Source: Umezawaea sp036375055 (GTDB taxonomy: Bacteria; Actinomycetota; Actinomycetes; Mycobacteriales; Pseudonocardiaceae). Taken from it: a DNA stretch of 64,000 nucleotides. The position numbers and the translations under genes were made by a program. The notes beneath the pieces are model-generated. The model ran no database searches, was not told the DNA's origin, and was given only the letters and a program-made list of their open reading frames with translations. Below, piece by piece: positions 1 through 8,150 of the stretch (positions are counted from its first letter, which is position 1; each line of letters starts with the position of its first letter). Location of the stretch: positions 1 through 64,000 of the forward strand of contig NZ_DASUSQ010000017.1 of assembly GCF_036375055.1 (NCBI RefSeq). Direction: 5' to 3'.

Positions 1-383
1 TTTCCGTTGTGGTGCTTGGCGGGGGCATACCCGACGGGGCAGTTCCCACACGTGCCGGAGATCACCGGACCGTCCTGGGGACGTCGTGGTCGCCTCGACC
101 CGCCTTCGGACAGGGGTTACCCGGTTCCGCGGCGTTCCACACCGGGCGACGGCGAACGGGTACTCCGATCGGTGTGGATCCGCACCCTTCGGTGAGGTCG
201 ACGGCCCCGGCAGGTTTGACCGGCGCACGGCGGGGAACCCCGTTTCTTTCGGTGCTGCCGCCCGCCCGGAACGGGGCGGCCGTCCCGACCGTCCGATGAG
301 CACGACGAACCGGCCTGCCGCTCTGGGGAGAGCGGTTCGGTGCGGGAACCACTGGGGGACGACGGGCGTGAGGTCGAAGTGCG
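1..383. other. Leading region with no supported gene
   Basis: Short open frames exist on both strands but none has a recognisable domain or a ribosome-binding site, and the frames overlap each other as expected for very high GC sequence. The last 30 bases hold the leader of the ATPase-type gene that starts at 384, with a weak GAGG about 10 bases upstream of its ATG. I see no hairpin or operator here. Confidence 0.5.
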
Positions 384-797
384 ATGACGGGATCTAGGGC
401 TCACGTGGCGCGGATCGACGTGGACCTCCAGCGCCACGCGACGCCGCCGCTGGCCGCTCTGCGCGCGGACATCCGCGCGATGCTGGCCGACGAGGCCGTG
501 GAGTGCGCGGAGGACGTCGAGCTGCTGGCCACCGAGCTGGTCACCAACGCCTACGACCACGGTTTCCGGCCGCTCTACGCGCGGCTGTGGACGCCGGACG
601 CGGGCAAGCTGGTGCGCTTGGAGGTGGCCGACTCGGACCCGGTCAACCTCCCGGTGCTCGGGCTGTCCCGGTTCGGGGCGGAACGCGGTCGTGGGCTGGT
701 GCTGGTGGACCAGCTGGCGCAGCGGTGGGGGAGCGCGGTGCGGTCGTGGGGGAAGACGATCTGGGCGGAGGTGGCCTGCGGGCCGTCGATCGCGTAG
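384..797 (+). CDS. ATP-binding protein, anti-sigma / serine kinase type (HATPase_c)
   Basis: This is a 137-residue stand-alone GHKL ATPase domain of the SpoIIAB/RsbW type, which in actinomycetes usually acts as an anti-sigma factor or a switch kinase on STAS proteins. Visible motifs are the N-box ELVTNAYDHG (about residues 51-60), where Asn binds Mg-ATP, and a G-box RGRGLVLVDQLAQRWG near residues 94-109. The length matches the family, and there is no sensor or membrane part. The ATG at 384 has a weak GAGG upstream; a GTG at 405 is a possible alternative. No partner sigma factor is adjacent, but a STAS protein and a SpoIIE phosphatase lie near 50.5-53 kb. The gene converges with the FUSC gene, with only six bases between stops. 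Confidence 0.8.
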   Translation: MTGSRAHVARIDVDLQRHATPPLAALRADIRAMLADEAVECAEDVELLATELVTNAYDHGFRPLYARLWTPDAGKLVRLEVADSDPVNLPVLGLSRFGAERGRGLVLVDQLAQRWGSAVRSWGKTIWAEVACGPSIA

Positions 798-803
798 GTC
801 GCG

Positions 804-1823
804 CTAGTCCCGCGTCAGGGCGGCCAGCGCCTCCCGCGTCGGCAGGAGCATCCCGCTGAGCCCCCGCGCGGTTCCCGGCGACTCCGCCGGGCCGTCGGTG
901 ACGCGCTGGTCCAGGACCGTGAACAGGTGCTGGGCGCGGGTGACCGCGTCGTGGAACCGCTCGTCCGGCTCCTGCACCCCGCCCAGCACGTCCGCCAGCG
1001 CGTCGAGCAGGTCGGCGTACTCCGCGCGCGACTCGTGGCCGGGGTAGTGGGCGACCTGTCCGGAGTCGGCGCTGGAGCGCACGGCCTCGGTGATCTGCAC
1101 CAGGCGCGGCCAGGCTTCGCGGAGCCGGGCCTCGGCCGTGTCGGAGGTGCGGCGGTCGCGGCGACGGCGGCGCAGGTTCAGGCGGTCGGCCTCGTCGCTC
1201 CAGCCCACGGCCTCCTCGGCACCGCGGACCAGCCGTTCCGACCGCCGCATCCGCCGCACCCAGGCCTGCGGGTCGAGCGGTTCCTCGGTGTCGCGCAGCG
1301 CCTTCGCCAACGCGGTCAGCACCTCCCGCAGCTCGTGGACGAGGTCGGACGTCGCCGACCCGGCCCACCGCGAGTAGGTCGGGGGGAGGACGAGCGCGTT
1401 GACCACCGTCCCGATCACGGCACCGAGCGCGGTCTCCACCAGCCGGTCGAGCAGCAGCACGCCCTCCAGGGCGCCGCCGGTGGTGAGGACCAGCACCGCC
1501 GTGACGCCGAGCCACCGGCCGCCGGAGCCGTAGACCGACCAGCGGCCGAGCAGCGTGCCCACCAGCACCGCGACACCCAGCGCCGCGGACGCCTCCGGGA
1601 TGATCCGGGACGCCAGGAACGCCACCAGCACCGCCGACGCCGTGGCGGCGAGGTGCTGCGCGGACCCCTTCACCGACCGGTACACGGTCGAGTCGATCAT
1701 CAGCACGGCGGCGTACGGCGCGAGGAACGGCTGGGGCAGGCCGAGCACGCGGTCCGCGAGCAGCCAGGCGAGCACCGCCACCAGCGCGCACTTGCCCGCC
1801 TGCACCACCGCGTGGCGCGTCAC
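804..1823 (-). CDS. FUSC-family membrane protein (aromatic acid exporter-like)
   Basis: A 339-residue protein. The N-terminal half has about six hydrophobic segments (residues 5-150: lines such as ALVAVLAWLLADRVLG and LGVAVLVGTLLGRW), followed by a charged cytosolic helical half. This is the half-size FUSC/YhfK architecture associated with efflux of aromatic or organic acids. The GTG start is chosen because it overlaps the stop of the upstream gene as GTGA, giving translational coupling; longer open frames upstream in this frame are only GC-rich read-through across the neighbour. The pairing with the 149-residue helical protein suggests the two work together. The substrate is not known. Confidence 0.75.
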   Translation of the reverse strand: MTRHAVVQAGKCALVAVLAWLLADRVLGLPQPFLAPYAAVLMIDSTVYRSVKGSAQHLAATASAVLVAFLASRIIPEASAALGVAVLVGTLLGRWSVYGSGGRWLGVTAVLVLTTGGALEGVLLLDRLVETALGAVIGTVVNALVLPPTYSRWAGSATSDLVHELREVLTALAKALRDTEEPLDPQAWVRRMRRSERLVRGAEEAVGWSDEADRLNLRRRRRDRRTSDTAEARLREAWPRLVQITEAVRSSADSGQVAHYPGHESRAEYADLLDALADVLGGVQEPDERFHDAVTRAQHLFTVLDQRVTDGPAESPGTARGLSGMLLPTREALAALTRD

Positions 1824-2269
1824 CTCGCGGGGATGAGCACTCGGGGCGCGGAGTGCTTCACCCGCGCGCGCAGCCACACGAGCTGCCGGTCCGTGTCCTG
1901 CTCGCACGACTCCGCCACGTCCAGCAGCGCGCTGTCGCGCAGACCGCGGGCGGCGTGGGCCACGATCGTCCACGTCAGGTCCACGAAGGAGGCGAGCACG
2001 TAGACGTCCAGCAGGTCGCGCAGCAGACCGGGTCCGCCGTGGTGGGTGGTCGCCAGGCCGGGAGGACGCGCGTCGACGCCGTCGCGGTGGCCGTAGCGGG
2101 CCACGACCGGCGCCAGCCTCTCGACGTGGCGGTCGCTGGCGGCGGCGAGGCTCTCGCACGTGCGCGCGACGTCCGGCTCGACCGCGTCGTTCGTCGCGAC
2201 GAGCCGGAAGGCGTCGGCGAGCGAGCGTTCGGCGGTGTCGAGCAGACCCACGTACGTCGCGAGGTGCAC
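1820..2269 (-). CDS. Small helical protein of unknown function (ferritin-like fold possible)
   Basis: I do not recognise a named family. The 149 residues are almost entirely predicted amphipathic helix (ATYVGLLDTAERSLADAFRLV, then further helices around residues 75-140). Several His, Glu and Asp residues could line a four-helix bundle, so a ferritin-like fold is possible but unproven. There is no signal peptide or membrane segment. The gene is first in a two-gene operon with the FUSC exporter and overlaps it by four bases, so a role in exporter function or in sensing the exported compound is a reasonable inference. Confidence 0.6.
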   Translation of the reverse strand: MHLATYVGLLDTAERSLADAFRLVATNDAVEPDVARTCESLAAASDRHVERLAPVVARYGHRDGVDARPPGLATTHHGGPGLLRDLLDVYVLASFVDLTWTIVAHAARGLRDSALLDVAESCEQDTDRQLVWLRARVKHSAPRVLIPAR

Positions 2270-2319
2270 GGTTCACTCCTTGTCTCCCGGGAGGGTGGGC
2301 ATACCCGTGTCGATCACCG

Positions 2320-2378
2320 CTGAAACGCCGATGTCCGGCGAACCTCGCGGTCGCCGGACATCGGGGAAGTCGTTTCAG
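2320..2378 (-). terminator. Rho-independent-type hairpin after the YeiH-like gene
   Basis: A perfect 13-bp stem (CGATGTCCGGCGA at 2329-2341 with TCGCCGGACATCG at 2351-2363, 9-base loop) is extended by outer arms CTGAAACG (2320-2327) and CGTTTCAG (2371-2378). It starts inside the last codons of the transporter gene and lies immediately downstream of it in the direction of transcription. No U-tract is present, as is usual in actinomycetes. Confidence 0.7.
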
Positions 2379-3478
2379 GCGCTGAAGTTCCAGAACAGCA
2401 GGGCCGCCAAACCCAGTGCTGCCAGCAGGTTCACCACCGTCGCCGCGGCGAAGACGCCGACGGGCCGCCACCCCGCCCGGCGCAACGCGGACACGCGGAA
2501 CTCCAGTCCGATCGAGACGAACGCGAGGATGAGGAACCACGTCCGCAGGTCGTTCACGACACCGATGGCGGCCTTGCCCTCCGCGGCGGGAACGGCGGCC
2601 AGGTAGACCGTCGCGATGACCGACGTGGCGAGGAAACCCAGCACGAACTTGGGGAAGCGCCGCCACAGCTGGCGCGCGACCGGCTCGGTCGACGCGGTGG
2701 TGCGCTCGACGCGCAGGGCGAAGTACGCGGTGAGGGCGACGGCGACGACGCCGAGCAGCGCGTTCTGCGTGACCTTCACGATCGTCGCGATCTGGAGCTG
2801 CTGCTCGCCCGCCAGCGCGCCCGCGGCCGTGACGGCGGCGGTGGTGTCGATGTTGCCGCCGATCCACGCGCCCGCGACCGCGGCGGGCAGGCCGATGAGC
2901 CCGGCCAGCCACGGCACCAGGAAGATCGACGGCAGCGCGAACACGATGACCAGGCTCGCGCTGTAGGCGAGCTGCTCCTTCTTCGCCTGCACCGCACCGG
3001 CCGCGGCGATGGCCGCGCTCACACCGCAGATCGCCACGGCCGACGCGAGCAGTGCCCGCAGCTTGTCGTCCAGGCCCGCGCGCCCGCCGAGCCACCAGGC
3101 GAAGCCGAACACGATGGAGATCAGCAGCACCGACTGGGCCAGCGCCGGACCGGCGGCCTGGGCGATGACGGACAGGTTGATCGACGCGCCCAGCAGCACC
3201 AGGCCGGTCTTGATGAAGAACTCGGTGCGGAAACCGCCGGAGAGCCGGTCGCGGAGGCCGGTCGCGCCCAGGACCGCGTTGCCCAGCAGCCCCAGCAGGA
3301 TCGCGTAGACCGGGTACTCCACCGCCGCGCCGACGCCCTCCAGGCCGGTGCCCTCCGTCCACGTCGGCACCGCCTTGGACAGCAGGCGCACGACGGCGGA
3401 CAGCCCGAGCACCGCGACGACGCCGAGCAGCGCCCACAGCAGCGGGGATCTGCGGGTCGTGCCCGTCGACGCCGTCAT
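2375..3478 (-). CDS. YeiH/UPF0324-type putative sulfate exporter family transporter
   Basis: A 367-residue integral membrane protein with about ten hydrophobic segments and the conserved family features: a repeated glycine-rich core (PVYAILLGLLGNAVLG; KTGLVLLGASIN near residue 95), AICGVSAAIAAAG near 155, and GGNIDTTAAVTAAG near 215. The family is annotated as putative sulfate exporters, but the real substrate is unsettled. The ATG at 3478 is selected because it overlaps the stop of the 47-residue gene upstream (TGATG), which implies coupled translation. A strong hairpin follows the gene. Confidence 0.85.
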   Translation of the reverse strand: MTASTGTTRRSPLLWALLGVVAVLGLSAVVRLLSKAVPTWTEGTGLEGVGAAVEYPVYAILLGLLGNAVLGATGLRDRLSGGFRTEFFIKTGLVLLGASINLSVIAQAAGPALAQSVLLISIVFGFAWWLGGRAGLDDKLRALLASAVAICGVSAAIAAAGAVQAKKEQLAYSASLVIVFALPSIFLVPWLAGLIGLPAAVAGAWIGGNIDTTAAVTAAGALAGEQQLQIATIVKVTQNALLGVVAVALTAYFALRVERTTASTEPVARQLWRRFPKFVLGFLATSVIATVYLAAVPAAEGKAAIGVVNDLRTWFLILAFVSIGLEFRVSALRRAGWRPVGVFAAATVVNLLAALGLAALLFWNFSA

Positions 3479-3621
3479 CACGGCACCAGCCCGGTCGGGA
3501 TCACGCCGAGCAGGGCGAGCGCGACCAGTACCAGGCCGACGACGACCGCCAGCCAGTCCTCGTCGAGCCTCCGGGTGGGTGGAGGGGACGCGGTCGGGTC
3601 CCCGGAGTTCTGCTGTGCCAT
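3478..3621 (-). CDS. 47-residue single-pass membrane protein, partner of the YeiH-like transporter
   Basis: A small gene translating as a hydrophilic N-terminus (MAQQNSGDPTASPPPTRRLD) followed by EDW and one hydrophobic helix (LAVVVGLVLVALALLGVIP). The stop codon overlaps the transporter start by one base (TGATG), and the divergent intergenic region lies upstream, so this is the first gene of a two-gene operon. The tight coupling and single helix suggest an accessory subunit of the transporter. This is inference, since I do not recognise a named family. Confidence 0.65.
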   Translation of the reverse strand: MAQQNSGDPTASPPPTRRLDEDWLAVVVGLVLVALALLGVIPTGLVP

Positions 3622-3849
3622 CGGGTTCTCCCCGTGCGGGTGGTCGGTGCAGCGGCGAACCTAGCGACGGAGGGCCGTGCGGTGGAGAGTAAGATCGACT
3701 GTCCCACCAGGTGAAATCCCGCCCGAAGAATCCACTGTGGACCCGGTCGGTTTCCGGTACGGGGTCCACTGGGTGGAACGCGGAACAGGAGCGACGGCCC
3801 GTCGTTGGCATGGGTGGACGGTGTGGCACGACGACGGACGGAGACGGTG

Positions 3850-4638
3850 ATGGGCGCGCGGCTGTTCGCGGACGAGTGGAGGGACTGGAAGGCCGAGCGG
3901 GAGAGGGACCTGGCCGACCCGCACGGCTGGTTGGCCCTGGTGTCGCTGGACTGGCTGGACGACACCCCGAGGCGCTACGGGGACGTGCCCGGCCTGTGGT
4001 GGCAGGACGCGGAGGCCGCCTACCTCGCCCCCCAGGGGGCCGACCTGGTCCACGAGGGCGAACCCGTCGTCGGCGTGCGCCGCTTCGCGCTCGTCAACAG
4101 CGGCGCGGGAACGCGGGTGTCGGCGGGCGACGTGGAGGTCGAGGTGGCCAACCGGTCCGGCTACCTGGTGCGGGTGCACGACCCGAAGGCGCCGGTGCTG
4201 CGGGACTTCCGCGGCGTGCCGTCGTACGAGCCGGACCCGGACTGGGTGCTGCGGGGGCGGTTCGAGCCGTTCGACGAGCCCCGCCCCACCACGGTGGGCG
4301 CGGTCGTCGCGGGCCTGAGCCACGTGTACACCGCGCCCGGCGTGGTGCGGTTCACCCACGGCGGCGTCGAGCACGCGCTGACCGCGTTCAACGGCAAGGC
4401 GGGCGGGCTCAGCATCCTGTTCACCGACGCCACCAGCGGGGTCACGACGTACGCGGCGAACCGGTCGATCGGCGTGGGGGCGCCGGACGAGGACGGCGGG
4501 GTGGTGCTCGACTTCAACCGGGCGGTCAACCTGCCGTGCGCGTTCACCGACTTCGCCACGTGCCCGCTGCCGCCCGAGGGCAACCGGCTCCCGTTCGCCG
4601 TGGAGGCGGGCGAGAAGCTGCCCCACGAGCGCTCCTGA
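3850..4638 (+). CDS. DUF1684 domain protein
   Basis: A 262-residue cytosolic protein with the DUF1684 (COG3358) pattern: N-terminal WRDWKAERERDLADPHGWLALVSLDWL-type opening (residues 8-35) and the C-terminal signature LDFNRAVNLPCAFTDFATCPLPPEGNRLPF near residues 217-246, with a TSGVTTYAANRSI block before it. Function is unknown; the family has a beta-rich fold found singly in many actinobacteria. The ATG at 3850 is preferred over one at 3805 because GGAG lies about seven bases upstream and the family begins close to this Met. It is divergent from the YeiH operon. Confidence 0.85.
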   Translation: MGARLFADEWRDWKAERERDLADPHGWLALVSLDWLDDTPRRYGDVPGLWWQDAEAAYLAPQGADLVHEGEPVVGVRRFALVNSGAGTRVSAGDVEVEVANRSGYLVRVHDPKAPVLRDFRGVPSYEPDPDWVLRGRFEPFDEPRPTTVGAVVAGLSHVYTAPGVVRFTHGGVEHALTAFNGKAGGLSILFTDATSGVTTYAANRSIGVGAPDEDGGVVLDFNRAVNLPCAFTDFATCPLPPEGNRLPFAVEAGEKLPHERS

Positions 4639-4642
4639 CGGC

Positions 4643-4673
4643 CGCCGGGTGGCGCGGACCGCGCCACCCGGCG
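4643..4673. terminator. Bidirectional hairpin between convergent genes
   Basis: A 13-bp perfect stem (CGCCGGGTGGCGC at 4643-4655 with GCGCCACCCGGCG at 4661-4673) and a five-base loop fill the gap between the DUF1684 gene and the converging secreted hydrolase gene. Confidence 0.8.
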
Positions 4674-4678
4674 AGCGG

Positions 4679-5704
4679 TCAGCCGACGGTGCGGGCCCAG
4701 TCCGCGACCACCCGGTGGTAGGTCGGGGCGTTCGGCGCGTAGTTGATCGAGTGCCCGTAGCCGTCGAGCACGTAGGCCTGCAACCGGGCCGCCTCGGCGA
4801 AGAACGGGGCCTCCGAGGCGCGCAGCGCGGCGGCCGACGAGCAGTCGCTGCCCAGCGGCCGACCGCAGAAGTGCGTGTCGCCGTCGCCGACGACGACCAG
4901 CACCGGCACGCTGATCCGCTGGGTGAACGGGATCAGCACGTTGGTCAGCAGGAGCGTGTCCACGGCCTCGGTGGCCGCGAAGACGTCCTTGGTGGCCTCG
5001 TCGTGGGCCATCGCGTCCGAGACCTCCGGGCCGGGGCTGTGGAACGCCCGGTAGCGCGTGCCGGGGGCGGTCGTCAGGTAGCCGAGGTCGAGCGTCGTCC
5101 CGAGGAACTTCAGGTCCAGCGCCGCCGGGATCATGTTCGCCAGCACCGGGACCACGGTCACCAGGTTCATCCGGTGCGTCATGCCGGTGACGATCACGCC
5201 GTCGACGTCCTGGTAGGTGCCGGCCTCGATCATCGCCATCGCCGCGCCGATGGAGTGGCCGCCGATGAACACCGTCGTGAACCGCGGCCGGAGCGTCCGC
5301 ACCACCTGGTGCACGGCGGAGGCCTGGGCGCTCGCGGTGACGAGCGCGCTGAGGGGCTTGGAGCTGCGCCCGGTGCCGAGCCGGTCCACGGCCAGCGTCG
5401 CGTACCCGGCGTCGTTCATGCTCCGGCGGTACGACCGGGTCTGGGGTGCGTACTCGACGTCCCAGTACGACCCGTTGTAGGTGCCGCCGGGGATGAGCAC
5501 CTGCACCGCGGTCGCGCCGAGCGGCGTGCACAGCTTGCCGAACACGCTCTGCGCCGTGCCCGCGACCGTGACCGGAACACGCACCTCCTCGCACGTGACG
5601 GGCGCCGCGCCCGCCGGGAGGGCGGGCGCGGCGAGGCACGTCCCGGCGGTGAGCAGCACGCCGACGCACAACCGGCGGAAGAACAGCGAACGCACGGAGA
5701 ACAA
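4679..5704 (-). CDS. Secreted alpha/beta hydrolase
   Basis: A 341-residue protein with an N-terminal signal peptide (about residues 1-34, with AGAAP at the cleavage region). The alpha/beta hydrolase core has the nucleophile elbow GGHSIGAA (Ser near residue 149), an acid in the VVGDGDTHFCG strand and the catalytic His in LDGYGHSINYA near residue 317. Two extra cysteine pairs suggest disulfides in the exported protein. It starts seven bases after the P450 stop, so the two form an operon. Esterase or lipase activity is likely; the substrate is unknown. Confidence 0.8.
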   Translation of the reverse strand: MFSVRSLFFRRLCVGVLLTAGTCLAAPALPAGAAPVTCEEVRVPVTVAGTAQSVFGKLCTPLGATAVQVLIPGGTYNGSYWDVEYAPQTRSYRRSMNDAGYATLAVDRLGTGRSSKPLSALVTASAQASAVHQVVRTLRPRFTTVFIGGHSIGAAMAMIEAGTYQDVDGVIVTGMTHRMNLVTVVPVLANMIPAALDLKFLGTTLDLGYLTTAPGTRYRAFHSPGPEVSDAMAHDEATKDVFAATEAVDTLLLTNVLIPFTQRISVPVLVVVGDGDTHFCGRPLGSDCSSAAALRASEAPFFAEAARLQAYVLDGYGHSINYAPNAPTYHRVVADWARTVG

Positions 5705-5711
5705 CCTCCAA

Positions 5712-7031
5712 CTAGTGACGGGGAACTGCTTTCATCGCCAGCCCGACGGGATAGGCGGCGGAGGTGAACTTCACGCGAACCGGCTGTCCCGGTACCGGCA
5801 CCAATCGCCATTTCGCGAGCACGGTGGCCACGGTGATGACGATCTCGGTTTGCGCGAACACGTTCCCGACGCACTGGCGCGTGCCCGCGCCGAATGGAAT
5901 AAAAGCGCCTTTCGGCACGTCGCGGGAACGCTCGGGTGACCACCGGTCCGGATCGAACCGCTCGGGGTCGGGATGGGAATCGGGGTCGAAGTGCAGCGCG
6001 TGCGGACTCACGATCACCTCGGCGCCCTCGGGAATGCGCACACCGCCGATGTCGACGGCCGCGGTGGCGCGGCGCATCAGGAACCAGATCGGGTACATCC
6101 GCAGGACCTCGTCGACCACCCGGCGGGTGTGCACCAGGTGCGCGACGTCGTCGGCGGACACCGGGCGGCCCCCCAGCACCTCGTCGACCTCGGCGAGCAG
6201 TCGCCGCTCGACCTCGGGGTGGCGGGCGATCTCGTGGAAGACCCACGACAGGGCCAGCGCCGTCGTCTCGATCCCGGCGGTGAGCAGCGTCAGGACCTCG
6301 TCGTAGGTCTGCTGGTCGGTCATGCCGGAGCCCGCGTCGTCCTGGGCGAGGAGCAGCATCGACAGCACGTCGCCGTGGTCCCGGCCGTCGGCGCGCCTGC
6401 TCGCGACCAGGTCGAGCACGATCGCGCGCATCCGCGCGACCGCCCGGTCGAACTCCCGGTTGGCCGGGATGGGCAGCCGCTCCAGGAAACCGGGGGACAG
6501 CGCGCGGACCATGCCCTGCTTGATCACCACGAAGATGGAGCGGCGGATCTCGTCGACCGCGCGCAGGCCCACCTCGGTGGAGAACAGCGCCTCGCCGACT
6601 ACCGTGACCGCCAGGGCCTGCATGTCCTCCTCGACCAGGCGCACCTCGCCCGGCGTCCACGACCCGATCAGGTCCGAGGCCGCGGCGACCATGGTCGCCG
6701 CGTAGCCCGCGATCCGCTCGCGGTGGAACGCGGGCAGGACGAGCTTGCGCTGCCTGCGGTGGAACGGGCCGTTCGACAGCACGAGCCCGTTGCCGAGGTA
6801 GGGGCGGAACTTGTCGAACATCGCGCCCTTGCGAAAATTGGCACCACGGGTCACCAGCACCTCGTGAACCAGTTCCGGGCTGGTCACGAAATACGTTTCC
6901 ATCGGACCGAGGAATAATCGAACGACCTCGCCCTCGGCGCGCAGCGACGAGGTGAAGCGGAACCGCTGCCTGAGCATCGACGGTGTGTGTCCGACGAAAG
7001 GCCAGCGGCCGTGAGCCACCGGGACGGACAT
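5712..7031 (-). CDS. Cytochrome P450
   Basis: A 439-residue soluble P450. Key motifs are the I-helix TAGIETTA (about residue 243, proton delivery), the K-helix VVDEVLRMYP (ExxR), the PERFDPDRW meander and the haem loop FIPFGAGTRQCVG with Cys near residue 389. It resembles the CYP class that hydroxylates lipids or terpenoids rather than short bacterial CYP105/107 types, but subfamily cannot be set by eye. The ATG at 7031 is chosen over the adjacent ATG at 7034 because AGGAG is then five bases away. Its ends contain AT-rich codons unlike the surrounding genes, perhaps a sign of transfer. No ferredoxin gene is adjacent. The secreted hydrolase follows in the same operon. Confidence 0.9.
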   Translation of the reverse strand: MSVPVAHGRWPFVGHTPSMLRQRFRFTSSLRAEGEVVRLFLGPMETYFVTSPELVHEVLVTRGANFRKGAMFDKFRPYLGNGLVLSNGPFHRRQRKLVLPAFHRERIAGYAATMVAAASDLIGSWTPGEVRLVEEDMQALAVTVVGEALFSTEVGLRAVDEIRRSIFVVIKQGMVRALSPGFLERLPIPANREFDRAVARMRAIVLDLVASRRADGRDHGDVLSMLLLAQDDAGSGMTDQQTYDEVLTLLTAGIETTALALSWVFHEIARHPEVERRLLAEVDEVLGGRPVSADDVAHLVHTRRVVDEVLRMYPIWFLMRRATAAVDIGGVRIPEGAEVIVSPHALHFDPDSHPDPERFDPDRWSPERSRDVPKGAFIPFGAGTRQCVGNVFAQTEIVITVATVLAKWRLVPVPGQPVRVKFTSAAYPVGLAMKAVPRH

Positions 7032-7197
7032 CATCGCTCCTCGAAGGGAAGGCGAATGGAGTCGCTCACCCTAGGGGCTATTCGGCGGAAACGCACAGCA
7101 CCCGATCGGGTGGCTTTCCTTCACACCGTTGCCGGGGCTCCACATCGGGTGTTCGGGGGCTAGGATCGTCGCTCCAGCAGCCGAATGAGGTGCGACC

Positions 7198-8022
7198 GTG
7201 GCACGGCAAAGGGACTGGGTTCCCCAGGACATCGACATTTCCGTTCCGAGCATGGCGAGGACCTACGACTACATCCTCGGGGGTGGGCACAACTTCGCGG
7301 TCGACCGCGCGGTCGGTGTCCAGATCGAGCGGATCATGCCGGGACTGAGGCAGGCGGCCAGGGTGAACCGGGCGTTCCTCGGGCGGGCGGTGCGCTTCAT
7401 GGTGGACAGGGGTGTCCGGCAGTTCCTGGACATCGGGTCCGGCATCCCGACGGTGAACAACGTGCACGAGGTCGCGCAGTCGCGGGACCCGGAGTGCCGG
7501 GTCGTCTACGTGGACCGCGACCCCGTCGCGGTGGCGCACAGCGAGCTGATGCTCTCCGGCAACGACCGCGCCGCGGTCGTGCACGCCGACATGCGCGACC
7601 CGGAGGGCATCCTGGACAGCCCCGAGGTCCGGCGCCTGCTGGACCTCGACCAGCCGGTCGGCCTGCTCATGCTGCTGATGCTGCACTGGGTCGACGACGA
7701 GTCCGACCCGCCCGGCCTGCTGGCCCGCTACCGCGCCGCGCTCGCGCCCGGCAGCCACCTGGCCGTCACGCACGCTTCCGGCGACCACCAGGGGGACGAG
7801 GTGACCGACGCGACCGAGGTGATCAGGCGCAGCAGGAGCCAGGACCAGATGAACCTGCGCACGCGCGCCGAGATCGGCGAGCTGCTCACCGGGTTCGACC
7901 TGCTGGAGCCGGGTCTGGTCGGCTGCGGCGAGTGGCGTCCGGAGGGCCCCGCGGACATCTCCGACTCGCCGGACATGAACATGCTGGTCTACGCGGCCGT
8001 TGGGGTGAAGTCCGCTCCCTAG
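7198..8022 (+). CDS. SAM-dependent methyltransferase, DUF574/Methyltransf_19 type
   Basis: A 274-residue methyltransferase of an actinobacteria-specific family that is present in many copies in these genomes. It has the family opening SMARTYDYILGGGHNFAVDR (residues 18-37), the SAM-binding glycine motif FLDIGSGIPT near residue 80 and the acidic YVDRDPVAVAH motif near residue 104. It lacks a signal or membrane segment. The start is a GTG with little visible Shine-Dalgarno. The natural substrate is unknown; members sit singly, as here, divergent from a P450. Confidence 0.85.
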   Translation: MARQRDWVPQDIDISVPSMARTYDYILGGGHNFAVDRAVGVQIERIMPGLRQAARVNRAFLGRAVRFMVDRGVRQFLDIGSGIPTVNNVHEVAQSRDPECRVVYVDRDPVAVAHSELMLSGNDRAAVVHADMRDPEGILDSPEVRRLLDLDQPVGLLMLLMLHWVDDESDPPGLLARYRAALAPGSHLAVTHASGDHQGDEVTDATEVIRRSRSQDQMNLRTRAEIGELLTGFDLLEPGLVGCGEWRPEGPADISDSPDMNMLVYAAVGVKSAP

Positions 8023-8150
8023 CGCAGGGTCACCGAATCGGTATTTTTCTCACGATCGTGTGGTCGGGCTTCACGCTCTCGGTCGAATGGTGGAAGACGG
8101 CCAGTGGGTAAACTCCCCGCGCACCCCGACATCCGAGTAGGCCAACGACC

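Noticed and set aside
804..3437. An 877-codon open frame on the minus strand covering three genes
   Set aside because: Only its last 339 codons (from the GTG at 1823) encode a membrane protein; the remainder is an out-of-frame shadow of the YeiH and helical-protein genes.
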